A stretch of DNA of 29,981 nt from Deltaproteobacteria bacterium (GTDB lineage: Bacteria > Desulfobacterota_E > Deferrimicrobia > Deferrimicrobiales > Deferrimicrobiaceae): contig JAMDBZ010000022.1 of assembly GCA_023488945.1 (NCBI GenBank), positions 1 through 29,981 on the forward strand, given 5' to 3'. The translations under genes were made by a program, and so were the position numbers. Under the pieces are notes generated by a model, which searched no databases, was not told where the DNA came from, and saw only the letters and a list, made by a program, of their open reading frames with translations. Below, piece by piece: positions 15,852 through 23,881 of this stretch; the stretch's first letter is position 1, and each line of letters starts with the position of its first letter.

Positions 15852-17204
15852 CTACGATTCGATCCCCAGGACCCGGATGAGGCGGAACAGGTAGGTGGGG
15901 GTGAGGCCGAGGAGCTCGGCCGCCTTCGTCTTGTTCCCCCCGGCCTTACGGATCGCGCGGCGGATGATCGCCCGCTTGTGCTCCCGGACCGACTCGTGGA
16001 AGGTCGCCTCCTCGGGGGTGGCGGAATCGCCGGGCGCATCCTCGAGCGCCAGGCACAGGTCCGGCGGCGTGATCTCCTCGCCCTCGGAGAGGGCCACGGC
16101 CCGCCCGATCGCGTTCTCCAGCTCCCGGATGTTCCCCGGCCAGCGGTACCGCTCGATGATCGCGATCGACTCGGGCGAGAGCCGCTTCGGGGCCCCGCTT
16201 CGCCCCGGCTCCTCCCGGCTCCGCGCCAGGAAGCACTCGGCGAGGGAGAGGATGTCCTCGCGGCGTTCCCGAAGCGGCGGAAGGTGGATGGGGATCCCAT
16301 TGATCCGGTAGAAGAGATCCTCCCGGAACTTCCCCCGCTCCGTCTCCCTCCGGATGTCCCGGTTCGACGCGCAGATCAGCCGGACGTCGGCCGTCAGCGT
16401 CTTCACGCCGCCGACCCGCTCGAACCGCCGGTCCTGGAGGACGCGGAGCAGCTTCCCCTGCATCGGGAGGGGGACTTCGCCCACCTCGTCGAGGAAGAAG
16501 GTCCCGCCATCCGCGAGCTCGAACCGGCCCGGCTTCGAGGTCGCCGCGCCGGTGAACGCCCCTTTTTCGTACCCGAAGACCTCCGCCTCCCAAAGCGTCG
16601 GCGGGATCGCCGCGCCGTTGATCTTGATGAAGACCCCCTCCCGCCTCCCGCAGAGAAGGTGGATCGCCCGCGCGACGAGCTCCTTCCCCGTCCCGGTCTC
16701 CCCGGTGATCAGGACCGGCATCGCGGAGGCGGCCGCCTTCTCGGCCGTCCGGCGGACTTCCAGCCAGGCCGGCGAGCTCCCCACCATGCCGAACCACTCC
16801 TGCGCCCGCGGCGGGGCGCTCACCTCCTTTTCCGCAGCCAGCCGCGTCCGCGCGGCGTTCCCCACGACCCGCAGCAGCTCCGCCTCGTCGAACGGCTTGG
16901 AGATGTAGTCGAACGCCCCGGAGCGGATCGCCTCGACGGCGTCGCCGATCGTCCCGTACGCGGTGACGAGGATCACCGGCAGGTCGGGGTACCGATCCCG
17001 GCAGCGGCGGAAAAGCATCAGTCCGTCGACCCGGGGCATCCGGATGTCCGTGACGAGGACGTCCGCCGGGCGGACGGCGAGCCGATCGAGCGCGGCGGCC
17101 CCGTCCACCGCCTCCTCGACCTCGTACCCCTCCCGGGACAGCATCGCCCCCAGAACGCGCCGCAGGTTCCGGTCATCCTCCGCGACGAGGACCCTCGCCT
17201 TCAC
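15852..17204 (-). CDS. NtrC-family response regulator, sigma-54 dependent
   Basis: 450 residues. The receiver domain (1-120) has the acidic pair Asp10/Asp11, phospho-acceptor Asp53 in VLVTDIRMPRVDG, and the conserved Lys in ISKPFD. The AAA+ domain has GETGTGKE, the GAFTGA loop in YEKGAFTGA, and Walker [12 protein letters not shown] Fis-type helix-turn-helix ends the protein (GGNKTKAAELLGLTPTYLFR). The start is GTG 17204 with AGGAGGGAA upstream, overlapping the kinase stop as GTGA. It forms a two-component system with the adjoining kinase. No second convincing -24/-12 promoter was seen in the window, so its targets are probably elsewhere. Confidence 0.95.
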   Translation of the reverse strand: MKARVLVAEDDRNLRRVLGAMLSREGYEVEEAVDGAAALDRLAVRPADVLVTDIRMPRVDGLMLFRRCRDRYPDLPVILVTAYGTIGDAVEAIRSGAFDYISKPFDEAELLRVVGNAARTRLAAEKEVSAPPRAQEWFGMVGSSPAWLEVRRTAEKAAASAMPVLITGETGTGKELVARAIHLLCGRREGVFIKINGAAIPPTLWEAEVFGYEKGAFTGAATSKPGRFELADGGTFFLDEVGEVPLPMQGKLLRVLQDRRFERVGGVKTLTADVRLICASNRDIRRETERGKFREDLFYRINGIPIHLPPLRERREDILSLAECFLARSREEPGRSGAPKRLSPESIAIIERYRWPGNIRELENAIGRAVALSEGEEITPPDLCLALEDAPGDSATPEEATFHESVREHKRAIIRRAIRKAGGNKTKAAELLGLTPTYLFRLIRVLGIES

Positions 17205-19159
17205 CCGTTCCCTCCTGCCGGGAGCCGGACCATGAAGCGGCTCCCCCGCCCGGGGACGCTCTCCACGGCGATGCTCCCCCCGTTATCCTCGACGATCCGG
17301 CGGCAGATCGCCAGTCCCATCCCCACCCCGCGCTCCCGCGTCGTGAAGAAGGGGCGGAAGAGCTGCGCCCGGTCCGATTCCGGGATCCCCGTGCCGGTGT
17401 CCTCCACGGACATCGTCGCCTCGCCCCCGGACGTTCCGAGGCGGACCGTCAGCGTTCCTCCGCCCGGCATCGCCTCGACCGCGTTCGACAGGAGGTTGAA
17501 GGTGACCCGCTCGATCTCGGAGGGATCGGCATCGACGCGCGGTCCCGGGTCGTCGCCCAGCAGGCTGACATGGATCCTCTCGAGGGACTCGCCCTTCTCG
17601 CGGCGCAGGCGCGAAAGCGCCCGTTCGGCCGGCTCCCGGAGAAAGACCGGCCGCGGGGCGCGGTTCTCGGGCCGCGCGTACTCGAGAAACTCGGTGACCA
17701 CGCCATTGAGCCGGTCGGCCTCCTCGACGATGATGTCCAGGAATTCCCGCTCGCGGGGGGAGGCGTCCCGGCACAGGTACTGGGCCGCCCCCTTGATCAC
17801 CCCGGCCGGCGTCCGGACCTCGTGCGCGAGGCCCGCCGCCAGCTCGCCCACCGTGGCGAAATGTTCCCGGCGCTGGATCCTCTGCTTCTGCCGGACGTTC
17901 TCGACCGCCAGCCCGATCCCCGACAGGAAGGGGATGAGCAGCTCCATCTCCCGGATCGACGGCGTCTTCTCCTTCCACCGGAACAGGGCGACCCCGGCCA
18001 GCGCCTCCCGGAGGAAGATCGGGAACGAGGCGTCCCACGTGTCGTCCCAGATGGCGACCTGCCCCGCGCGGGATCCGCCGTGCTCCAGGAAGCGGATCGC
18101 CGGGTACCGCTTCGCGAACCGCGCGTGCGCCCGCAGGTACTCCTCGGTCCGGACGGGGAGCGAGCCGATCCCCTCATCCGTCCCCCCTTCCGGGCGGATC
18201 CAGAGAGCCGCCTTCATGACGAACGGGACCTGCGCCAGCCCCTCCTCCACGACCCGGCCGATCTCCGGAAGCGACCCGCACTCGGCGAACCTCTTGGCGC
18301 AGTCGGACAGGAGCGACTGGACCCGGCGCGACTCGCGGACGAAGAGGTCCGAGGAGATCCCTCCCAGCTTCCGCATCAGGTACGGATAGAAGGTCAGGAT
18401 GAAGAAGGAGACGAGGAACGTCCCGGCCAGGGGGAACCAGAACTTCCGGCCGGAGGCGATCTCCAGCACGCCGAAGACGACGGCGAAGGCGAACACCTGG
18501 ATGACGAGGATGATCGCCCGCCCGACGATGTCCGGGAACTCGAAGAAGTGGAGGTGGAGGATCCCCGTCGCCATGAAGTAGAAAAAAAGCAGCAGCGCGA
18601 ACGCCGCCAGGGGCGGGAACGGGATCCCCAGCCCCGGCAGAAAGTTGAGCGGCGCCACGAGGCTCGCGATCCCGCCTCCCACGACCAGGAACTGGTACTT
18701 CTTCCGCTCGACGGACGAAGGGTCCGCCCGGAAGCCGTGCCGGACGATGATGTGGAGCCCCAGCGCCAGGTACGGGTAAACGTAGAGGAGCGCCGCCACG
18801 TTCCACCAGGGCGAGTCCAGGGCACGGCCGTAGAAGATCGTCGCGCCGAACGCCGCGCTGATCCACAGCCCCGCGACGAAGGCGGCGGAGAACCACTTCG
18901 GGCGGGTCCGGACCGCCATCCCGCAATACCGGAGCGCGAACGGGGGGATGAAGATCACACCGACGAGGCTCACCCGGTGCCAGAACGAGGAATCGAGCGT
19001 CTTCCAAAGGTACTCGGGGAAGCACCACAGGAAGATGAGGAACGACAACCAGGCGAAGGCGCACGCCTCCTTGTCGCCCCGGGCCCACACGCGCAGGTAC
19101 ACGGCGATCGCCAGCGCCACGACGGCGGCCACCAGGCTTCCCTGGGCGTAATAGTCCAC
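17201..19159 (-). CDS. Membrane sensor histidine kinase with N-terminal 7-TM module
   Basis: 652 residues. Residues 1-265 hold seven or more membrane helices in the manner of 7TM histidine-kinase sensor domains. A GAF-like cytoplasmic region (about 280-425) with PSIREMELLIPFLSGIGLAVENV follows. The HisKA domain has His446 in GLAHEVRTP. The HATPase domain has an N box (NLLSNAVEAMPGGG), a G1 box (VEDTGTGIP) and a G2 box (GVGMGLAI), and ends GRGSRFMVRLPAGG. It starts at GTG 19159 behind GGGGAGAGGGG. Its stop overlaps the response-regulator start, so kinase and regulator are made together. The stimulus is unknown. Confidence 0.93.
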   Translation of the reverse strand: MDYYAQGSLVAAVVALAIAVYLRVWARGDKEACAFAWLSFLIFLWCFPEYLWKTLDSSFWHRVSLVGVIFIPPFALRYCGMAVRTRPKWFSAAFVAGLWISAAFGATIFYGRALDSPWWNVAALLYVYPYLALGLHIIVRHGFRADPSSVERKKYQFLVVGGGIASLVAPLNFLPGLGIPFPPLAAFALLLFFYFMATGILHLHFFEFPDIVGRAIILVIQVFAFAVVFGVLEIASGRKFWFPLAGTFLVSFFILTFYPYLMRKLGGISSDLFVRESRRVQSLLSDCAKRFAECGSLPEIGRVVEEGLAQVPFVMKAALWIRPEGGTDEGIGSLPVRTEEYLRAHARFAKRYPAIRFLEHGGSRAGQVAIWDDTWDASFPIFLREALAGVALFRWKEKTPSIREMELLIPFLSGIGLAVENVRQKQRIQRREHFATVGELAAGLAHEVRTPAGVIKGAAQYLCRDASPREREFLDIIVEEADRLNGVVTEFLEYARPENRAPRPVFLREPAERALSRLRREKGESLERIHVSLLGDDPGPRVDADPSEIERVTFNLLSNAVEAMPGGGTLTVRLGTSGGEATMSVEDTGTGIPESDRAQLFRPFFTTRERGVGMGLAICRRIVEDNGGSIAVESVPGRGSRFMVRLPAGGNG

Positions 19160-19248
19160 GGATCCCCTCTCCCCGAAACGAAAAGGGCCATTGCCGGCTT
19201 TCCCCCGTCAACAGCCCTTGCGAGACGACACCCGGATGAACGGCGCGA

Positions 19249-19827
19249 TTACTTGAGCCGGGCCTGCGCCGCCTTCCAGTCGACGTTCCTGAAGAACGCG
19301 GCGATGTAGTCCGCCCGCTTCAGCCCGTAATCGGTCATGAACGCGTGCTCGAAGACGTCCATCACGAGGATCGGGGCGCACCCGGCGTAGTTCCCCCCGT
19401 CGTGCTCGTTGATCCACTGGTTGACGAGGCGCTTGCCGATCGGGTCCTGGTAGAGGACGACCCAGCCGATGCCGCGCATCGCGCCGGCGCCGCGGAAATC
19501 CTCCTCCCACTTCCCGACGGTGCCGAACTCCGCGGCGAGGGCCTTCCCCATGGCGCTCCCGGCGTCGAGGCCCCCCTTGCCGCCCAGGTTCTCGAAGTAG
19601 AACTCATGAAGTCTCATCCCGTTGAATTCCCACCCCAGGCGGCGCTTGAGTTCCGCGAACTCCGGCGCGGCGGTCTTTCCCTCCTTGAGCATCGCGCCGA
19701 GAGCGTCGAGGAGCTTGTTGGTGTTCGTGACGTAGCCCTGGTACAGGGTGAAGTGGTTTTTCAGGAGCGTTTCGCTGAACCCCTCCATCCCGATGAGGCG
19801 TCCGAAATCCCTGGCGGCGTACGGCAT
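19249..19827 (-). CDS. Fe/Mn-type superoxide dismutase
   Basis: 192 residues that convert superoxide to oxygen and hydrogen peroxide. The four metal ligands are in place: His25 in LLKNHFTLYQGYV, His74 in NGMRLHEFYFENLGG, Asp157 and His161 in MDVFEHAFMTDYG. The helix region around the first ligand (NHFTLYQGY instead of YHxxHHxxY) is divergent from enterobacterial SodA/SodB, so metal choice cannot be set. No signal peptide, hence cytoplasmic. The ATG at 19827 follows AAAGGAGGG. A perfect 14-bp palindrome sits just before the ribosome site and may be an operator. Confidence 0.93.
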   Translation of the reverse strand: MPYAARDFGRLIGMEGFSETLLKNHFTLYQGYVTNTNKLLDALGAMLKEGKTAAPEFAELKRRLGWEFNGMRLHEFYFENLGGKGGLDAGSAMGKALAAEFGTVGKWEEDFRGAGAMRGIGWVVLYQDPIGKRLVNQWINEHDGGNYAGCAPILVMDVFEHAFMTDYGLKRADYIAAFFRNVDWKAAQARLK

Positions 19828-19846
19828 CGCGTTCCCTCCTTTCGTC

Positions 19847-19860
19847 CGACAACGTTGTCG
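19847..19860. promoter_or_regulatory. 14-bp perfect palindrome upstream of superoxide dismutase
   Basis: CGACAACGTTGTCG reads the same on both strands. It lies immediately before the ribosome site of the superoxide dismutase gene, about 20 bases from its ATG. In that position a bound repressor would block transcription or early elongation. The bound protein is not identified. Confidence 0.5.
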
Positions 19861-19921
19861 TGATGCGAAACGGAATTTGAACGCTCAGATCCTTATTTTG
19901 CCTGAACGATTCGGCGGCCAG

Positions 19922-19935
19922 CGAAAAATTTTTCG
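19922..19935. promoter_or_regulatory. Second 14-bp perfect palindrome, AT-rich
   Basis: CGAAAAATTTTTCG is a perfect palindrome with a T-A-rich core. It lies between the MucR-like gene's terminator and the superoxide dismutase leader. MucR/Ros proteins are known to prefer AT-rich sites, so this is a candidate site for the neighbouring regulator. It could also be a bidirectional part of the terminator. Confidence 0.4.
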
Positions 19936-19937
19936 AC

Positions 19938-19971
19938 AAAAAAGCCCGGGAGGAGCAGCAGTCCCCCGGGC
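19938..19971 (-). terminator. Rho-independent terminator of the MucR/Ros-like gene
   Basis: On the minus strand GCCCGGG (complement of 19965-19971) pairs with CCCGGGC (complement of 19944-19950). An inner GGA/TCC extends the stem past a bulge. The stem is followed directly by six Ts (19938-19943). It begins about 30 bases after the gene's stop and separates it from the superoxide dismutase gene. Confidence 0.9.
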
Positions 19972-19999
19972 CCCGTTTCCGACGGCCTTTACGGGCCGG

Positions 20000-20422
20000 T
20001 CACTTGCCCCGCTTCTTGCGCCCCTCCGCCAGCTTCTGGGCCAGTCCGAGCTTCTGGGCGATCTTCTTCTTCGCCTCCGAGTAGTTCTTCGCCACGAGGG
20101 CGGTCTTGGCGGGAATGTTGAACTTTTTCCGGTAATCCTTCGGAGCCAGGTTGTGGGAGATCGCAAGGTGCTTTTTCAACGTCGTGAACCCTTTCCCGCA
20201 GACCATGCAAAAGACCTTGTCGGCCCTGAAGGCCGCTTTCAGGGAAACCGCCGGCTTTTCTTCCGCCGCCCCTTCCGCCTCGCCTTCCGTTCCGACCAGG
20301 GAATTGAGCTTGGCATACACGGACTGGATCTCATCGAGGAGCGCTTCCTTGTTCATTTCATTGACAGATGCGTGGGCCGAGACGATCTCTGCCGTCAGTT
20401 CCACGAGAATTCTTTTATCCAT
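20000..20422 (-). CDS. MucR/Ros-family zinc-finger transcription regulator
   Basis: 140 residues. The prokaryotic zinc finger is CMVCGKGFTTLKKHLAISH, a C-x2-C-x9-H-x4-H pattern, followed by the family hallmark LAPKDYRKKFNIP. The N-terminal helical part (ILVELTAEIVSAHASVNEMN) resembles the MucR oligomerisation region. The C-terminal tail is very basic (GRKKRGK). I choose ATG 20422: it has GGAGGAG ahead, and a sigma-70 promoter at 20453-20482 would lie inside any longer reading. Expected to bind AT-rich DNA as a global or local regulator. Its nearest neighbour on the strand is superoxide dismutase. Confidence 0.92.
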   Translation of the reverse strand: MDKRILVELTAEIVSAHASVNEMNKEALLDEIQSVYAKLNSLVGTEGEAEGAAEEKPAVSLKAAFRADKVFCMVCGKGFTTLKKHLAISHNLAPKDYRKKFNIPAKTALVAKNYSEAKKKIAQKLGLAQKLAEGRKKRGK

Positions 20423-20452
20423 AAATCTCCTCCAGGATTTATTTAATGGCTC

Positions 20453-20482
20453 ATTATCTTCATGAAAAACGGATCCTGTCAA
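20453..20482 (-). promoter_or_regulatory. Sigma-70 promoter of the MucR/Ros-like gene
   Basis: On the minus strand a perfect -35 box TTGACA (complement of 20477-20482) and a -10 box GATAAT (complement of 20453-20458) are separated by 18 bases. Transcription would start near 20446, giving a leader of about 25 bases. Confidence 0.8.
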
Positions 20483-20847
20483 TAGATCGACAATTCCTGT
20501 CCCTATCAGGGCGATCGATTACCCCGTATTTTCCCCAAGAGAATCGGATCTAATTCCCAGACCGGCGGGCAGTCGCCTGTTCTAACCCGAAAGAGGGGGA
20601 GCCGATTACCGGAACAGGAGCAGTTCCCCGTTTCCCTTGGCCGGAGCCTGCAAACGGACCCCGTTCCATTCCCCCGCCGGCGGGAGCGAGGTAATATAAC
20701 GACCAACTCACCGATTGCGAGGATCGACCGACGCATTCCCCCGCCGAACGGGAAGAACGCCGCCGGGCCGCCGCACGCGGCCTCGGGGCGCCTACGCCCG
20801 TCCTCATCGCCTGCGGGCTCACGCTCGCGCAGTATCTCGCGGCCTAC
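20483..20847. other. Region between the MucR-like gene and the MFS transporter
   Basis: No independent gene is convincing here. The part from about 20795 onward is almost certainly coding for the first membrane helix of the MFS protein (PVLIACGLTLAQYLAAY in frame with the ATG at 20848), and that frame is open back to a TAA at 20692. No ATG, GTG, TTG or CTG exists in that frame. The only start-like codon is a TTG at 20715 in another frame. CCTGTTC and GAACAGG form a distant inverted repeat around 20576-20620. Confidence 0.5.
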
Positions 20848-21954
20848 ATGCGCGTTCCCCTCGTACCCGTCTTCGCCCGCGAGCTGGGTGCCTCCACCGT
20901 CGATGTGGGGATGATCAACGCCGGATTCATGCTCTCCGCGATGCTGTTGGCCATCCCGCTCGGGCTGGTCTCGGACCGCCTCGGACGCCGCAGGCTCATC
21001 ATCGCGGGGATGGCGTTCTCCGGCCTGACGTCGCTCCTGCTCGTCCTGGCCCGGCGGCCGATCGAGGTGGGGGCGATCTACCTCGTCTCGGGGGTCGGGC
21101 TGGCCTGCTTCTCCCCCGCCATGATGTCGTACGTCGGAGACGTCTCTCCCCCGTCGTTTCTGGGACGGGCCTACGGCTGGCTCACCACCGCGCTTTACCT
21201 CGGCATGGCGATCGGCCCCGGCCTCGGGGGGGCGGTGGCCGCCGCCGGATTCCGGACCGCCTTCCTCGTCTCCGCCGCGCTGTCCGCGGTCGCGGTCACC
21301 GCCGCGTTTTCCCGAATGCCCGCGCCTCCGCCGATCGGGCGGTCCGCGTCCTCCGGGTTCGCCGCCGACTTCCGGGAGATCGCGCGGAACCGGGCCGTCG
21401 TCGCCTGCTGGACCGCCACCTTCTTCTCCACCTACGCGTGGGGGGCGCTCTACGCCTTCTTCCCGCTCTACGCCCGTGACGCGGGGATCTCCGTCGTCCA
21501 CACGGGGCTCATCTTCTCCAGCCAGGCGGCCGCCAACGCGATCGCGCGGATCCCGATCGGCCACCTCGCGGACCGCACGAGGCGGCGCGAGCGGTACATC
21601 CTCTTCGGGAACCTCCTCTTCGCCGTCGCCATCGGCCTGGTCGGGCAGGTCCGCCGGGAGATCCCCCTTTACTTCGTATTCCTCGCCATCGGGGGAACAA
21701 TGGCGGTCACCTTCACGGCGATCGGGGCCGTCCTGTCGGAATCGGTCGACACGCGCGTCCGGGGGCTGGCGATGGGCGGCTACAACACCTGCATTTACGG
21801 AGGCTTCGCCGTCTCCGCGGCGACCTTGGGAACCGTGATCGAAAAAAACGGCTACCCGGCGGGCTTCGCCCTGGCAGCGGGGCTGTGCGCCTTTTCGTCA
21901 CTCCTGTTTCACCTTGTGTTCCCCCGCCGGCCGGGCCGCGGGAGCGCTCCCTGA
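20848..21954 (+). CDS. Major facilitator superfamily transporter, 5' end unclear
   Basis: At least 368 residues with about eleven or twelve membrane helices. The loop-2 motif A is LGLVSDRLGRRRLI, and a related loop occurs in the second half (IGHLADRTRRRERYI). It ends in a basic tail. The coordinate given is the first ATG, but it cuts through helix 1; coding character extends upstream to about 20795 without any usual start codon. Either translation starts at a non-standard codon, or one base is missing or extra between about 20700 and 20800, possibly a sequencing error or real frameshift. The substrate is unknown; an exporter role is common in this family. Confidence 0.85.
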   Translation: MRVPLVPVFARELGASTVDVGMINAGFMLSAMLLAIPLGLVSDRLGRRRLIIAGMAFSGLTSLLLVLARRPIEVGAIYLVSGVGLACFSPAMMSYVGDVSPPSFLGRAYGWLTTALYLGMAIGPGLGGAVAAAGFRTAFLVSAALSAVAVTAAFSRMPAPPPIGRSASSGFAADFREIARNRAVVACWTATFFSTYAWGALYAFFPLYARDAGISVVHTGLIFSSQAAANAIARIPIGHLADRTRRRERYILFGNLLFAVAIGLVGQVRREIPLYFVFLAIGGTMAVTFTAIGAVLSESVDTRVRGLAMGGYNTCIYGGFAVSAATLGTVIEKNGYPAGFALAAGLCAFSSLLFHLVFPRRPGRGSAP

Positions 21955-21959
21955 TATCC

Positions 21960-21974
21960 TCCCGCTCCGCGGGA
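21960..21974 (+). other. Small hairpin after the MFS gene
   Basis: TCCCGC (21960-21965) and GCGGGA (21969-21974) form a perfect six-base stem with a three-base loop, five bases past the MFS stop. There is no T-run. A TATACT box at 21982-21987 just after it may be the -10 of the next gene, but no matching -35 is seen. Confidence 0.3.
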
Positions 21975-22055
21975 AATCGTGTATACTCGAATTCGGATTC
22001 ATATGGCGAGTTTCGAAGGCCCCGGGCAAGACTCCTTCACGGGGTTCACCGACCA

Positions 22056-23708
22056 ATGGCCGAATCGCTCTCCGAGTCGCTCGACAAACTCGCCTTCCCC
22101 GATCACGCCGCGCTCTTTCACCGCAATCGCGAGGAGCGGATCGCGGCCGTCGTTCCCTTCCTCCGGATCGGCCTGTCGCGCGGAGAGAAATGCCTTCTCT
22201 GCCTCGACGCCGGCGCGGCCGGAGAGATTCTCTCGGGGCTGCGCACGGCCGGGATCGACGTCGGGAGCGCCCTCTCGCGGGGGTCGGTCCTCTCGGCTCC
22301 GTCGTGGGGGCAAAGCGGGGGGTCGGGACCGTTTCACCCGAATGCCGGCCTGGCCTTCATCCAATCCGTCGCGCGGCAGGCGCAATCGGAACGCTATGCG
22401 GGTCTCCGCCCGGTCCTGGACCTCTCCTCGCGGGCCGGCAAGGCGAAGCGGGAGCAGGTTGCCGGGTTCTGCGGGCGGATCCACCTCCTGCTGACCGAGA
22501 TCCGCGGCGTCGGCCTGTGCCTCCACGGGATCCGGGATTTCCCCCCCGAGTCCCACCTGGAAGCGCTCCGCCACCACCCTTATGCCATCCACTGCGGAAA
22601 GCTTCTCGAGAACGATCTCTTCCTCCCCCCGCATGCCGGCGCCCCGGAGAAGGGGATCGCCGCCGAGTTCGCGAGGATCCTGGCGACCCTCGCGGCCCGT
22701 CATGACATGGTTGGGGACCTTCGCCGCCGGACCATCCGGCTGAAGAGGCTCCAGAAGACCGCCTCCTCGCTTCTTACGCACGCCGAGCTTCCGGCCCTCC
22801 TCAAGGGAATCACCGAAGGAGTCATCTCCCTCGGCTACCGGATGTGCTGGATCGGGATGGCCGACCCCGACGGCGCCGTCATTCCGGCGGCGAGCTGGGG
22901 AGACCGGAAAGGGTATCTGAAGGAGGTCTCCGTGCGGTGGGACGACACCCCGCTCGGCCGGGGGCCCGTGGGAACCGCGATCCGGACGGGGAAGCCCGAC
23001 ATCGTCCGGAACATCTTCCGCTCCCGGCGGTTCGCCCCTTGGCGGGAGATCGCCCTCGCCCAGGGGTACCGTTCCGTCGCGGCATTCCCTCTCCATGCGG
23101 TGGGGAAGGCGATCGGGGCCTTGGCGGTCTACGCCCCCACCCACGACGCCTTCGACGCGGAGGCGACGGAGGAGCTCGAAACGTATGCGCTCCAGGCGTC
23201 CCTCGTCCTGCGGCACGTCGAGGCGAGGCGGGCGCTCGCCGAATCCGAGGAGAAGTTCCGCGCCGTCGTGGAGGATGCCAACGTGCTCGCCGTCGAGCTC
23301 GACCCCGACGGACGGATCCGGCTCTTCAACCGCGCGGCCGAGGCGGTCACGGGTTACAAGAGCGCCGAGGCGGTCGGGAAGGAGGTCTGCGCCCTGCTGG
23401 CCCCGCCCGGCGGTGGCGAGGCGGCCCTCGGCGGGTTCCGGCGGATCTTCGCGGGAACGGGGCTGGAGGGTTTCACCGCCCCGCTCCTCAGCCATGACGG
23501 CGCGGAGCGGCTCGTCCGGTGGAACGCCAAGGCGATCCGCGACCCGCGGGGCGGCGTGCGCGGGATCATCGCCATCGGCGTCGACGTCACGGAGAGCCAG
23601 CGGGCCGAGCGGGAAAAACGGCGGGGCCCGGACACGGCGGGGCCGCGCCCGGACGGAGAGGGCGAAGAAGGGCTTGGAAACGCCGCCGGGGGGAAAAGCA
23701 CCGCCTGA
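22056..23708 (+). CDS. MEDS-GAF-PAS sensory protein without an output domain
   Basis: 550 residues, soluble. Residues about 10-190 match the MEDS (DcmR sensory) fold: DHAALFHRNREERIAAVVPFL, then GEKCLLCL, with later HHPYAIHCGKLLEN. A GAF domain covers about 240-390 (PLGRGPVGTAIRTGKPDIVRN, then SVAAFPLHAVGKAIGALAVY). A PAS domain covers about 398-515 (EKFRAVVEDANVLAVELDPD to RGIIAIGVDVTESQRA). After that only a charged, Gly/Pro-rich tail of about 35 residues follows, where a histidine kinase or diguanylate cyclase would be expected. The start at ATG 22056 has a weak ribosome site. It may act through a partner or be a truncated kinase; the other frames after the PAS show no kinase. Confidence 0.85.
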   Translation: MAESLSESLDKLAFPDHAALFHRNREERIAAVVPFLRIGLSRGEKCLLCLDAGAAGEILSGLRTAGIDVGSALSRGSVLSAPSWGQSGGSGPFHPNAGLAFIQSVARQAQSERYAGLRPVLDLSSRAGKAKREQVAGFCGRIHLLLTEIRGVGLCLHGIRDFPPESHLEALRHHPYAIHCGKLLENDLFLPPHAGAPEKGIAAEFARILATLAARHDMVGDLRRRTIRLKRLQKTASSLLTHAELPALLKGITEGVISLGYRMCWIGMADPDGAVIPAASWGDRKGYLKEVSVRWDDTPLGRGPVGTAIRTGKPDIVRNIFRSRRFAPWREIALAQGYRSVAAFPLHAVGKAIGALAVYAPTHDAFDAEATEELETYALQASLVLRHVEARRALAESEEKFRAVVEDANVLAVELDPDGRIRLFNRAAEAVTGYKSAEAVGKEVCALLAPPGGGEAALGGFRRIFAGTGLEGFTAPLLSHDGAERLVRWNAKAIRDPRGGVRGIIAIGVDVTESQRAEREKRRGPDTAGPRPDGEGEEGLGNAAGGKSTA

Positions 23709-23750
23709 GATCGAGCGACTCGTCCTTCAGCCGGCGCGTGGATCCCGCTG

Positions 23751-23781
23751 GGCGGGATTGTGCGGGCCGGGACATCCCGCC
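23751..23781. terminator. Hairpin between convergent genes
   Basis: GGCGGGAT (23751-23758) and ATCCCGCC (23774-23781) form a perfect eight-base stem with a 15-base loop. It lies between the stop codons of the convergent MEDS and nitronate-monooxygenase genes. No T-run on either side, so a terminator role is tentative. Confidence 0.35.
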
Positions 23782-23881
23782 CTCGCGGACCGGGCGAGAT
23801 CGTTCGCGATCCCGGTGCAGGGACGGGGGTCGGGTTCGAGCCGGGACTGTTCGACGGCTTCCTCGAACTCGTCCGCGCCGA

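Noticed and set aside
20423..20482. Longer N-terminus of the MucR-like protein from 20482
   Set aside because: It would include the TTGACA/GATAAT promoter, and the internal ATG has an ideal ribosome site.
20630..20680. Second sigma-54 promoter on the minus strand near the MFS gene
   Set aside because: A TGG...TTTGCA arrangement exists but the spacing is too long for -24/-12 recognition.
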